Origin: Methylomonas methanica
Lineage (GTDB): Bacteria; Pseudomonadota; Gammaproteobacteria; Methylococcales; Methylomonadaceae
Length of the DNA: 64,000 nt
Direction of reading: 5' to 3'
NCBI GenBank assembly: GCA_001644045.1
Contig: LUUF01000059.1
Coordinates: 1 to 64,000 of the forward strand
Position 1 is the first letter of the stretch. Every line of letters starts with the position of its first letter. The translations under genes were made by a program, and so were the position numbers. Positions 51,603 through 59,879 of this stretch are shown in pieces. The notes beneath the pieces were generated by a model. That model searched no databases. It was not told the DNA's origin and saw only the letters and a list, made by a program, of their open reading frames with translations.

Positions 51603-52505
51603 TTATTCATGCAAGACAATGGTAGCTTCGACACTATTGCCTATACCCCGGTAACTCAAGTGGGTAAATGCCAAACTGTTGGCCATGGCAATGCCTCGGC
51701 CGTGGTTGTCGTTGATACGCTCGATCTGCATATCAAGATAAGGCCGCCAGTCGAAGCCTTTTCCCTCATCGGAAATACTAAAAATCAGACTTCTACCGCA
51801 ACGCCGGAATTTTACGATTGCAGTTTTTTCCGCGTATTCATGTAGTTGCAAACGGCGGTCGATTTCCTGATCCAGCCTATTTTCGCTAATCAGCTGAGTC
51901 TTTTCGTCGTAGCCAATCCCCAAATTGCCATGCTCCACGGCATTTAACATCAATTCGAACAGCCCCATTTCCTGCACCATAGTCAACAGACAAGCGCTTG
52001 ATAATAAAGCTACTATGGTCCGCGCTTGTTCCCGGCTGCGAAAAGCGAAAATGATTTCCTCCGCAAGGTGCAGAGTATCTTTCATATTGAGTAATTCTTT
52101 CCGCGCTAATTGGACTCCGTGATGCTGGTTCAGCGCATTTTGGATCACGGCCCGCAATTGTTCGGCCGAAAAAGGTTTGGTTAAGTAGTAATAAGCACCG
52201 GCTCGTATGCCTTCCAGTATTTTTTCCGGGGCCGTGTCGGCGGTTTCTAAAATGACAGGCAAGACTTTTAAATTCGGATCGGCCTTGATTTGCCGTAAAA
52301 CATCCATGCCGTCGAGACCATCCATAAACTTATCCAAGATGACCAAATCAAACCCGCAAGGATCGGCATGCAAAATATCCAGCGCCTGCTGTCCATGGCT
52401 GGCGGTAACGATTTTATAGCCCGAGTCTCGCAAGTGCAGCTCTATAAGTTCCAACCAGAGCATTTCATCGTCTACAACAAGTATCTTGTGCGAATTGGAA
52501 AGCAT
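51603..52505 (-). CDS. Response regulator with REC and HATPase (anti-sigma-type) domains
   Basis: 300 residues. A receiver domain (1-125) has D58 (LVILDKFMDG) and K110 (YYYLTKPF). The second half is a GHKL ATPase of the RsbW/SpoIIAB type: NAVEHGNLGIGYD, FSISDEGKGFDWRPYL and GRGIAMANSLAFTHLSYRG; it has no His-kinase dimerisation helix. Such proteins act as phosphorylation-controlled anti-sigma or serine kinases. The gene lies 53 bases upstream of the large kinase gene on the same strand, so the two are probably co-transcribed and co-operate (inference). Confidence 0.85.
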   Translation of the reverse strand: MLSNSHKILVVDDEMLWLELIELHLRDSGYKIVTASHGQQALDILHADPCGFDLVILDKFMDGLDGMDVLRQIKADPNLKVLPVILETADTAPEKILEGIRAGAYYYLTKPFSAEQLRAVIQNALNQHHGVQLARKELLNMKDTLHLAEEIIFAFRSREQARTIVALLSSACLLTMVQEMGLFELMLNAVEHGNLGIGYDEKTQLISENRLDQEIDRRLQLHEYAEKTAIVKFRRCGRSLIFSISDEGKGFDWRPYLDMQIERINDNHGRGIAMANSLAFTHLSYRGIGNSVEATIVLHE

Positions 52506-52662
52506 GGAGTCCTTCTAGTGGCTATTGTTATTACTCTGACTTGCTAGCTTACCAGATGAGGTTGTTGTGGCAAATACTAAGGGCTGGCAATTTTCAGATA
52601 TGCTGGGATTCCGGAGCAAGTAACAGTTTCTGATGTTACGGAATAAAACTTTCTAAGCGCTA

Positions 52663-52691
52663 AAAAAAAGCCCCTGACTCGGGGCTTTTTT
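52663..52691 (-). terminator. Strong intrinsic terminator after ssb
   Basis: A-run, stem AGCCCC-tgactc-GGGGCT and T-run (AAAAAAAAGCCCCTG... GGGGCTTTTTT). It can work in both directions and lies between the ssb stop and the response regulator gene. Confidence 0.85.
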
Positions 52692-52713
52692 ATAAGTTAC
52701 TGATAGGTGTCCG

Positions 52714-53175
52714 TTAAAACGGAATATCGTCATCGAAATCGTCATAGGAAGCCGGCGCCGCTTGCGAGCCTGAAGGCGCTGACGGGCGATTGTCGTAACT
52801 GCTGGCCGGCGGCGTATTGCTGTCGGAATAGCTCGCGGTGCCGCCGCTTTTGCTGTCCAGCATGTGCATATTGTCGGCAACGATCTCGGTGGTATAGCGC
52901 TCTTGGCCGTCCTGACCTTGCCATTTTTGCGTGCGAATCCGGCCTTCCACATAAACCTGGCTGCCCTTTTTCAGATATTCGCCGGCGATTTTCGCCAAGC
53001 CGCTGAAAAACACCACCCGATGCCATTCGGTTTCTTCCTTGCGCTCGTTGGTGTTGCGGTCTTTCCAGCGGCGGCTGGTGGCCAGACGGATGGTGGTAAT
53101 GGCGTCGCCGCTCGGCATATAGCGTACTTCCGGATCGGCGCCGAGGCGGCCGATCAGCATAACTTTATTTAGCAT
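52714..53175 (-). CDS. ssb: Single-stranded DNA-binding protein
   Basis: 153 residues. The N-terminal OB fold starts [26 protein letters not shown] and contains [23 protein letters not shown] and [14 protein letters not shown] flexible Gly/Ser/Asn/Pro linker leads to the acidic tail DDFDDDIPF, which binds partner proteins in replication and repair. It follows the MFS gene after 36 bases and ends at a strong terminator. The ssb-uvrA neighbourhood is typical of gammaproteobacteria, although here about 9 kb of other genes separate them. Confidence 0.97.
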   Translation of the reverse strand: MLNKVMLIGRLGADPEVRYMPSGDAITTIRLATSRRWKDRNTNERKEETEWHRVVFFSGLAKIAGEYLKKGSQVYVEGRIRTQKWQGQDGQERYTTEIVADNMHMLDSKSGGTASYSDSNTPPASSYDNRPSAPSGSQAAPASYDDFDDDIPF

Positions 53176-53211
53176 GGTGTTCTCCGTGTATAAATTGCGA
53201 GTAACAGCAGC

Positions 53212-54597
53212 TTATTGCCACTGCTTCAAAAAAAGACCTAATTGATTTTTATCGAGCTGCTGGTTATCAACTTTCAAATACGCGGCATTCTCTTCGAAAT
53301 GCAGCCGCACTTCCTCGATGCCGTTGATCGCCAGCAAAGCCTTGGAAAATTCCTCGCCGCGTTCCGGTTTGACCGCTTGCAAGGACAACAGCAGATTGGC
53401 CCAATAACGCGGCGGCGACATGAACAAGGCAATCAAAATCCAGCTGGCGGCAATGCCCGCCGAAAACATGAACACCGCCGCAGCGCCGAATTCGCCGTAC
53501 AACCAGCCGCCGGCTCCGCCGCCTAAAAATGCACCGAGGAATTGCGCGCTGGAATAAATACCCATCGCGGTACCTTTTAAATCGCCGGGCGCGGTTTTTG
53601 AAATCAGTGACGGCAAGGTGGCTTCCAATAAATTGAAACCGCAGAAGAAGATCCACAAGCAGGCAATCAAACCAATCAACTCGCCATGCAGCATTACAAA
53701 GCCGACGTTGGCAATCACCAGGGTAAAAATCGCGCCGATAAACACTTTTTTCATCTGCCGTTTCTTCTCGGCGATGATCACGAAGGGGATAATCATCGCC
53801 ATCGAAGTTACCAACACCGGCAGGTACACCATCCAGTGGCTGCCGCCTTGCAAGCCGGCATCGCGCATCAACAATGGCACCACCACGAAGCTGGCCATCA
53901 AAATTAAATGCAAAGCAAAAATGCCGTAGTTCAGGCGCAGTAAATCGGCATTTTTGATCACCGACCCTAGCTCCGAAGGGATGTACTCCGCATCGCGATG
54001 CGTGGTAATTTTTTCGGGGTTAGGCACTACAAATAAAATCACCAAAATGGCCAAGGCCGCCAGTACCGCAATCATCCAGAAGATGCCGGCGATGCCGAAA
54101 TGATGGGCAATGACGGGACCCATCGTAATCGCCACGCCAAACGACACGCCGATGCTGGCGCCTATGGTCGCCATGGCTTTGGTGCGGTGTACTTCCTGGG
54201 TCAAGTCGGCCAACAAGGCCATTACCGCAGCGGAAATTGCGCCGCAGCCTTGCAGCGCGCGGCCGATCAACACGCCATAAATATCGCTCGCCAGCGCGGC
54301 CCAAATGCTACCCGCCACAAACAAAATCAAACCGATCACAATCACGGTCTTGCGGCTAAAGCGGTCGGACAGCAAACCAAACGGAATTTGCAGAATGGCT
54401 TGCGTCAGGCCGTAGATACCCATCGTCAAACCCACCAGTTTGGGCGTCGAGCCCGGCATTTGTTCGGTAAACAACGACAACACCGGCAGCAGCATGAACA
54501 AACCCAGCATTCTGAGCGCATAGATACTGGCCAGCGATACGGTAGCCCGCTTCTCCATGGCCGTCATCGGACTGGTAATATCCTGAACCTGTGTCAA
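53212..54597 (-). CDS. MFS transporter with a C-terminal cytosolic domain
   Basis: 461 residues. Twelve membrane helices cover about 20-390, with the MFS loop motif GLLSDRFSRKTVIVIG between helices 2 and 3. The C-terminal 70 residues are soluble (LLSLQAVKPERGEEFSKALLAINGIEEVRLHFEENAAYLKV), a small ferredoxin-like or heavy-metal-associated-like fold that is a hallmark of the YajR-type group found next to ssb in gammaproteobacteria. Substrate is unknown; drug or metabolite export is typical. Confidence 0.88.
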   Translation of the reverse strand: MTQVQDITSPMTAMEKRATVSLASIYALRMLGLFMLLPVLSLFTEQMPGSTPKLVGLTMGIYGLTQAILQIPFGLLSDRFSRKTVIVIGLILFVAGSIWAALASDIYGVLIGRALQGCGAISAAVMALLADLTQEVHRTKAMATIGASIGVSFGVAITMGPVIAHHFGIAGIFWMIAVLAALAILVILFVVPNPEKITTHRDAEYIPSELGSVIKNADLLRLNYGIFALHLILMASFVVVPLLMRDAGLQGGSHWMVYLPVLVTSMAMIIPFVIIAEKKRQMKKVFIGAIFTLVIANVGFVMLHGELIGLIACLWIFFCGFNLLEATLPSLISKTAPGDLKGTAMGIYSSAQFLGAFLGGGAGGWLYGEFGAAAVFMFSAGIAASWILIALFMSPPRYWANLLLSLQAVKPERGEEFSKALLAINGIEEVRLHFEENAAYLKVDNQQLDKNQLGLFLKQWQ

Positions 54598-55118
54598 ACC
54601 TCTAACTCCTCTTCGCCGTGATATGGTTTAAGGCGCTTATAGTACCAGTTTATCGCTACCCTGCTCCAGCGCGAGCCGCCTAAATCGCATGCCGACAATA
54701 GACATCGACCGCTGTTTCTGGTGGGATATTAACCTTCAATCCGCGCCTGTCTGGCCCTTGGGGGACGACCCAAAAGGTAATTCACGATTTGAAATAAAAA
54801 TTGACGAGACAGCTAAAAACCCAGCGAACTGATGGGCTCGCTCTTCTCCGCGCCCGTCGCAGCGCTAACCTTAAATTTTTTATACATCGAAGCTAAGAAT
54901 GGCGGCACTCAAGAGCTTCCACCTCCTTTTCGCTAGACTTAGCCAGCTTTTTTGAAAGCCAAAACCCTTACCATTCGGTGACGAAGGACCTTGTTCTCTA
55001 AGCAGCAAATTTCCTTACGTCTGCCGGGGACTTTGGTGTATAAATCCGCCAATCTAGGAGCCCGTCAGAATTGTAGGAAGCCAACCATTCAAACAACTAT
55101 TTCACCCGAGGGGATCGC
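54598..55118. other. Intergenic region between divergent genes
   Basis: 521 bases. No gene, clear hairpin or operator is seen; promoters for the MFS and ynbC-like genes should lie here. Confidence 0.4.
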
Positions 55119-56876
55119 ATGTCAGAAACCAAACGTCCCGTAGAAGAAAAAACCTTCACCACCCACGATGGCCTCGCATTGTTTTATCGCCATTGGCCCG
55201 CGATAGAGGAATCCAAAGGAGCTATTGTGTTGGTTCACCGCGGCCATGAACACTCCGGACGCATGGCCCATCTGGCCGAAGAACTGGAGTTATCCGAGTT
55301 TGCCTTTTTTGCCTGGGACGCACGCGGTTACGGGCGTTCTCCCGGCGTGCGCGGCTATAGTCCCAGTCTGGGTACATCGGTACGCGATATACAAACGTTC
55401 ACAGACCATATCGCCGAAACCTACGGCTATGCCGCCGAAAACATCGCGATTGTCGCCCAGAGTGTCGGCGCCGTGGTCGCGGCAACCTGGGTACACGATT
55501 ACGCGCCGAGGATCCGCTGCATGGTACTCGCATCGCCGGCGTTCGACGTGAAGCTTTACGTGCCTCTCGCCAAACCGTTTTTGGCGTTGATGCTGAAGCT
55601 GCGCGGCAATTTTTTCGTCAACAGCTACGTCAAAGCCAAGTTCTTGACTCACGATCCGGAACGAATTGCCAGCTACAACAGCGACCCGCTGATTACCCGG
55701 CCGATTTCGGCCAACATCTTGCTGGAGTTGTATTCGACCTCGGAACGCATCGTCGCCGACGCCGAAGCGATTCATGCCCCCACGCAGTTGCTAGTTTCCG
55801 GCGACGACTGGGTCGTTAGGCAATTGCCGCAATACGAATTTCTGGCCCGAATCGACTCAAAAGTCAAATCGTTGTATTTTCTGCCGGGGTTCTTCCACGA
55901 TACCTTCGGCGAAATCGACCGGGCATTGCCGATAAGCAAATGCCGTTCATTCATCAAAGAAAATTTCGCTCGCGCTCGCCAAAATCCCCATCTGCTGAAC
56001 GCCCACCACGAAGGATACACGCAACGCGAAGCGGCGGCGTTGGCGGTACCATTGCCGGCCCATTCCTGGCACGCACTATATTGGAATCTGACTCGAACGC
56101 TGTTGAAAGTATGCGGCTATATCTCGGACGGCATCCGCCTGGGCCATCAAACCGGATTCGACTCCGGCAGCACCCTGGATTATGTCTACCGTAACCAGCC
56201 GTCCGGAACCACGCCGCTCGGCCGCTTGATCGACTGGTTTTATTTAAACTCCATAGGCTGGCGCGGCATACGCCAACGCAAGGTACATATCGAAGAATTG
56301 CTGCAAAAAGCGTTGGCATTGTTGAGTCGGGACAATCAAGCAATACGCATCGTCGATATCGCTGCCGGTCATGGCCGCTACGTGTTGGAAGCATTAGCCG
56401 CAAGCGAGACACAGGCAGACTCCATCCTGCTGCGCGATTATTCCGACATCAATGTCGAGGCAGGCAACGCGCTGATCCACGGGAAAAATTTACAACACAT
56501 CGCGCGTTTCGAGATCGGCGATGCTTTTGACAAAGACAACCTGGCAGCTCTGGCGCCAAAGCCGACGCTTGCTATCGTTTCCGGATTGTACGAATTGTTT
56601 CCCGATAACGGTTTGATTCGGCGTTCGCTGGCCGGTTTGGCGGAAGCCGTACCTCCGGGGGGGTATCTGATCTATACCTGCCAACCCTGGCATCCGCAAC
56701 TGGAATTCATTGCCCGTGCCCTAACCAGCCATCGCAAGGGTACGGCATGGGTCATGCGCAGAAGGACGCAAGCGGAAATGGACCAATTGGTGGAAGCCGC
56801 AGGCTTCAGCAAATTGGAACAACGGATCGACGACTGGGGGATTTTCTCGGTCGCTTTAGCTCGGCGTAATGCCTGA
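55119..56876 (+). CDS. ynbC: YnbC-like alpha/beta hydrolase - SAM methyltransferase fusion
   Basis: 585 residues, the same length as E. coli YnbC as I recall it. The N-terminal half is a monoacylglycerol-lipase-like hydrolase: VHRGHEHSGRMAHLAEEL and a nucleophile at S115 in VAQSVGAVV (Ala in place of the first Gly of GxSxG), with a likely catalytic His in GFFHDTFGE. The C-terminal half is a class I methyltransferase with motif I VDIAAGHGRYVLEAL (about 412-425) and PPGGYLIYTCQPWHPQ. It is predicted to act on lipids at the inner membrane. The last eight bases overlap the start of the ynbD homologue. AGGGGA precedes the ATG. Confidence 0.85.
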   Translation: MSETKRPVEEKTFTTHDGLALFYRHWPAIEESKGAIVLVHRGHEHSGRMAHLAEELELSEFAFFAWDARGYGRSPGVRGYSPSLGTSVRDIQTFTDHIAETYGYAAENIAIVAQSVGAVVAATWVHDYAPRIRCMVLASPAFDVKLYVPLAKPFLALMLKLRGNFFVNSYVKAKFLTHDPERIASYNSDPLITRPISANILLELYSTSERIVADAEAIHAPTQLLVSGDDWVVRQLPQYEFLARIDSKVKSLYFLPGFFHDTFGEIDRALPISKCRSFIKENFARARQNPHLLNAHHEGYTQREAAALAVPLPAHSWHALYWNLTRTLLKVCGYISDGIRLGHQTGFDSGSTLDYVYRNQPSGTTPLGRLIDWFYLNSIGWRGIRQRKVHIEELLQKALALLSRDNQAIRIVDIAAGHGRYVLEALAASETQADSILLRDYSDINVEAGNALIHGKNLQHIARFEIGDAFDKDNLAALAPKPTLAIVSGLYELFPDNGLIRRSLAGLAEAVPPGGYLIYTCQPWHPQLEFIARALTSHRKGTAWVMRRRTQAEMDQLVEAAGFSKLEQRIDDWGIFSVALARRNA

Positions 56877-58195
56877 AAACAAGGCTGAGCCGGTCGCCAG
56901 CCGCCGCCCTTGGCGGCGCGGCCTGCTCTGGCTGGCGTTTTTCGGTCCTTTTTTTTTTCGCCAGTTACGGTTTAAGCAATTGGTTGGCCACCCGACGCGA
57001 CGACGTGGGTTCCATCGTCTTTACCTGGGAATACCAAATACCTTTCCTGCCCTGGTCGATTCTGCCGTATTGGTCTATCGACCTGTTCTACGGGCTGTCT
57101 TTTCTGGTGGCGCGTAACCGTCAAGAACTGGACGCGCATGCCAAACGCCTGCTGTTCGCGCAATTGGTTTCTTGTATCTGTTTCATCGCCTTTCCGCTGA
57201 AATTCAGCTTCGATCGGCCGCAAACCAGCGGTATTCCCGGTTGGTTATTCGACGTATTGTTGGGTTTCGATAAACCGTTCAACCAGGCGCCTTCGTTGCA
57301 CATCAGCCTGCTGGTCATTCTCTGGACATTTTATGCCCGATATTTGTCGGGCATCCGGCTTTGGTTGCTCCGCGCAATTGCGATAGCAATAGGTTTATCG
57401 GTACTAACGACCTACCAACATCACTTTATCGACATTCCTACCGGCGCTTTGGTCGGTTGCGTCGCGGTCATGCTGTTTTCATTGACGCCTCAAACCGGGC
57501 TAAAACAACGCGATCCGGCACGATTCCGCATCGGTCTATATTACTTTGCCTGTGCGCTGGCGCTAGCCGCGACGGCTTGGAAGCTATCCGGCGCCTGGCT
57601 TTGGCTGCTGTGGCCCGGATGCGCCTTGGCGGCGATGGCAGGTATTTATTGGCTGGGAAACGCCGTGCTGTTTCGCAACATTAACGGACGCATGGATGAT
57701 GCGGTCGCGGTGCTGCTGGCACCCTATTTGATCGGGGCGTGGCTGAATTCCCGCTTGTGGACTTATAAAAACCCGGCGCCGAGCGAAATTACCCCGGATC
57801 TATGGCTGTCCCGCTGCCCTTCGTCCGCGGATATACACCAATTCAAACTCCAAGCGCTTGTCTCTTGCTGCCCGGAAATTTTGGTCGATGCCGGAAAAAC
57901 GCCGACTTACTCGGTAGCTATGTTGGACTTACTGGCACCGGAAATCCAGCAAATCGAACAAGGCGTTGCGGCAATCGACGCGGCCAGGCTACACGGCAAA
58001 ACCTTGCTGTTTTGCGCCTTGGGTTACTCTCGCAGCGCCACCATCGCCGTAGCGTGGTTGTTGACCAATGGGCTAGCCGATTCAATCGATACAGCGGTCG
58101 CCCGGTTACGCAGCGTGCGCCCGGGATTAGTAATATCGGCCAAACATATCCGGCAACTAAAGGCCTGGCAGGTATGGCGGAAGTCGGCTAACTAA
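56869..58195 (+). pseudogene. ynbD: YnbD-like PAP2 / dual-specificity phosphatase fusion, frameshifted in a T10 run
   Basis: A start at 56869 overlaps the ynbC stop and gives PENKAEPVASRRPWRRGLL then AFFGPFFF, after which a run of ten T (56949-56958) puts the rest one base out of frame. In the other frame the protein continues as ASYGLSNWLATRRDD and is open to 58195. Removing one T gives about 441 residues, near the 430 of E. coli YnbD. Domains: PAP2 phosphatase (KFSFDRPQT, PSLHISLLV, YQHHFIDIPTG) with several membrane helices, then a dual-specificity phosphatase with CALGYSRS. As it stands only an internal start at 56984 would give a 403-residue product lacking the first helix. Confidence 0.8.
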
Positions 58196-58234
58196 AAGTC
58201 TCGACACGCTATACTCAGAACGACGAGCATCCCT

Positions 58235-59155
58235 CTAAATCATCAAACGCAAGAAGTAATAACTGAGCGGCGCCACCAAAATCAGGCTGTCGATCCGATC
58301 CAGCAAACCGCCGAAGCCGGGTAGCCAACTGCCGGCGTCCTTGACCCCGGCTTCGCGTTTGATCGCCGATTCGAACAAATCGCCCCACACCGAACCAACC
58401 GCAATCAGCGGCGGCAAGCCGATCAACAATAGCCAGTACAGGTTTTCCGGCAACGCAAAACTCATCAGCCCGGTGCCAAGGTAAGCGCCCAGCAAATTGC
58501 CGATCACGCCTTCCCAGGTTTTATTCGGACTCAGCGCTGTCAGTTTATGCTTGCCGAATAACGACCCGACCGCAAAGGCCGCGTTGTCGCTGAGCGCCAC
58601 CGCCGCGCCGATCACCAGCAATACACCGTCGCCGCCGGGAATATACCGGCTAATCAACACCAAATGCGCCAACAGCCAGGCGATATACGCCCAGCCGAAC
58701 GACGATAAAGCCAGTTGCCTGATACCGGTACTGACGGCCTGAAACGCCAAAGGCTGCGCCACCGCAACCAACAACAGCAACGGCGCCAGCAGGTAAAAAC
58801 CGTCCAGTGAGGCCAAGCCGACCGGCACTGCGGTGATGCCCATGATTTTCAACACCCGCCGGTAGTGAGTGACCAGACCGACCAACTCGGCATACTCGCG
58901 CAAGCCCTGCAAGGTCATACCCAACACCAAGACACCGATCGCCAACGGGCCGCCGAATACCGCGCCTAAATATAGTGGGGCGATGATCGCCCAGGTCCGC
59001 CATTTGACGAACAAGCCTTGCCGGAACAGGTCGCGGCCGTGCTTGCGTAACACCCAGCAGATCAATAACAGCGACAAGCCCAGCAACAGTCCGATCCGCT
59101 CGGCGGCTGGCGCAAAGAATGGGTTTAATAATGGATTAGCGACGAGCGTGGTCAA
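58235..59155 (-). CDS. ynbB: YnbB-like phosphatidate cytidylyltransferase
   Basis: 306 residues, eight or so membrane helices. The CdsA-type signature is present near the C-terminus: LSPNKTWEGVIGNLLGAYLG and SVWGDLFESAIKREAGVKDAGSWLPGFGGLLDRIDSLI, with the Ser-x-x-Lys-Arg-x3-Lys-Asp-x6-Pro-Gly-His/Phe-Gly-x2-Asp-Arg-x-Asp pattern. It would make CDP-diacylglycerol from phosphatidate. It is 38 bases upstream of the ynbA homologue start region on the same strand and convergent to ynbD. A housekeeping cdsA would normally sit with the dxr/uppS genes, so this is a dedicated second copy (inference). Confidence 0.88.
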   Translation of the reverse strand: MTTLVANPLLNPFFAPAAERIGLLLGLSLLLICWVLRKHGRDLFRQGLFVKWRTWAIIAPLYLGAVFGGPLAIGVLVLGMTLQGLREYAELVGLVTHYRRVLKIMGITAVPVGLASLDGFYLLAPLLLLVAVAQPLAFQAVSTGIRQLALSSFGWAYIAWLLAHLVLISRYIPGGDGVLLVIGAAVALSDNAAFAVGSLFGKHKLTALSPNKTWEGVIGNLLGAYLGTGLMSFALPENLYWLLLIGLPPLIAVGSVWGDLFESAIKREAGVKDAGSWLPGFGGLLDRIDSLILVAPLSYYFLRLMI

Positions 59156-59192
59156 AACTACCTCCCATAAGACCTGTGTTCGGGCCGATTAA

Positions 59193-59867
59193 TCAAGCAT
59201 TGGCGTTCAAGTACTGCGCCGCACGGCGCACTCGCAACACGCACGTCACAACGCTGCCCAGCGCGATAACGGCCAAAGCCAGCGCCATCAGCCCGTAACC
59301 GGATGCACCGAATTGCGGATGCCAAGCGTCCGGCGTAAAGCCGAGATACGCGCAGCAGCCGATGACGATGGCCATCCGCATCGGCTTGGCCATCGGCCCG
59401 CCGAAATCGCTAGGTGCGCCGACGCTACGCGCCGCCACCCGCACGTATGCGGTAAACACGGCGGCAAACGCCGCCGCATAACCCAACAGCTCGTGGCCAC
59501 CGGCGCTGAATCCGGCTCCGGCCAAAATCAGCAGGTCCGCGACCCGATCCGGGATTTCGTTGTATAAGGCGCCGACCGGCGACGCCCTGCCCCATTCGAC
59601 CGCCACCATGCCGTCCAGCATATTGCATAACAAGCGCGTACCGACCAGCAATCCCGCCGCGATCCATAAGCCATGCTGGGCAAGGCCATCGGTCTGGCGG
59701 GTAGCGGCCAAAGCAACGGCGGCCAGCGCCGCGGCGCCGACGCCGACCAGCGAAATTGTATTCGCGGAAATATTGGCGTGCGCCAACAGGCGAGCCAAGG
59801 ACTTGGACCAGCCCAACTCCCTGGCGGGGACGTGGCGGCGGTCGGAATTTACGGGATCGGGATTCAT
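59193..59867 (-). CDS. ynbA: YnbA-like CDP-alcohol phosphatidyltransferase
   Basis: 224 residues, about six membrane helices. The catalytic motif is LLCNMLDGMVAVEWGRASPVGALYNEIPDRVADLLILAG (D-G-x2-A..G-x3-E/N-x3-D-x3-D). It should use the CDP-diacylglycerol made by the adjacent ynbB product and an unknown alcohol to form a phospholipid. It lies 12 bases downstream of the acyl-ligase fusion and 37 bases upstream of ynbB, so the three make one minus-strand operon. Confidence 0.87.
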   Translation of the reverse strand: MNPDPVNSDRRHVPARELGWSKSLARLLAHANISANTISLVGVGAAALAAVALAATRQTDGLAQHGLWIAAGLLVGTRLLCNMLDGMVAVEWGRASPVGALYNEIPDRVADLLILAGAGFSAGGHELLGYAAAFAAVFTAYVRVAARSVGAPSDFGGPMAKPMRMAIVIGCCAYLGFTPDAWHPQFGASGYGLMALALAVIALGSVVTCVLRVRRAAQYLNANA

Positions 59868-59879
59868 GCCGGTGATCTC

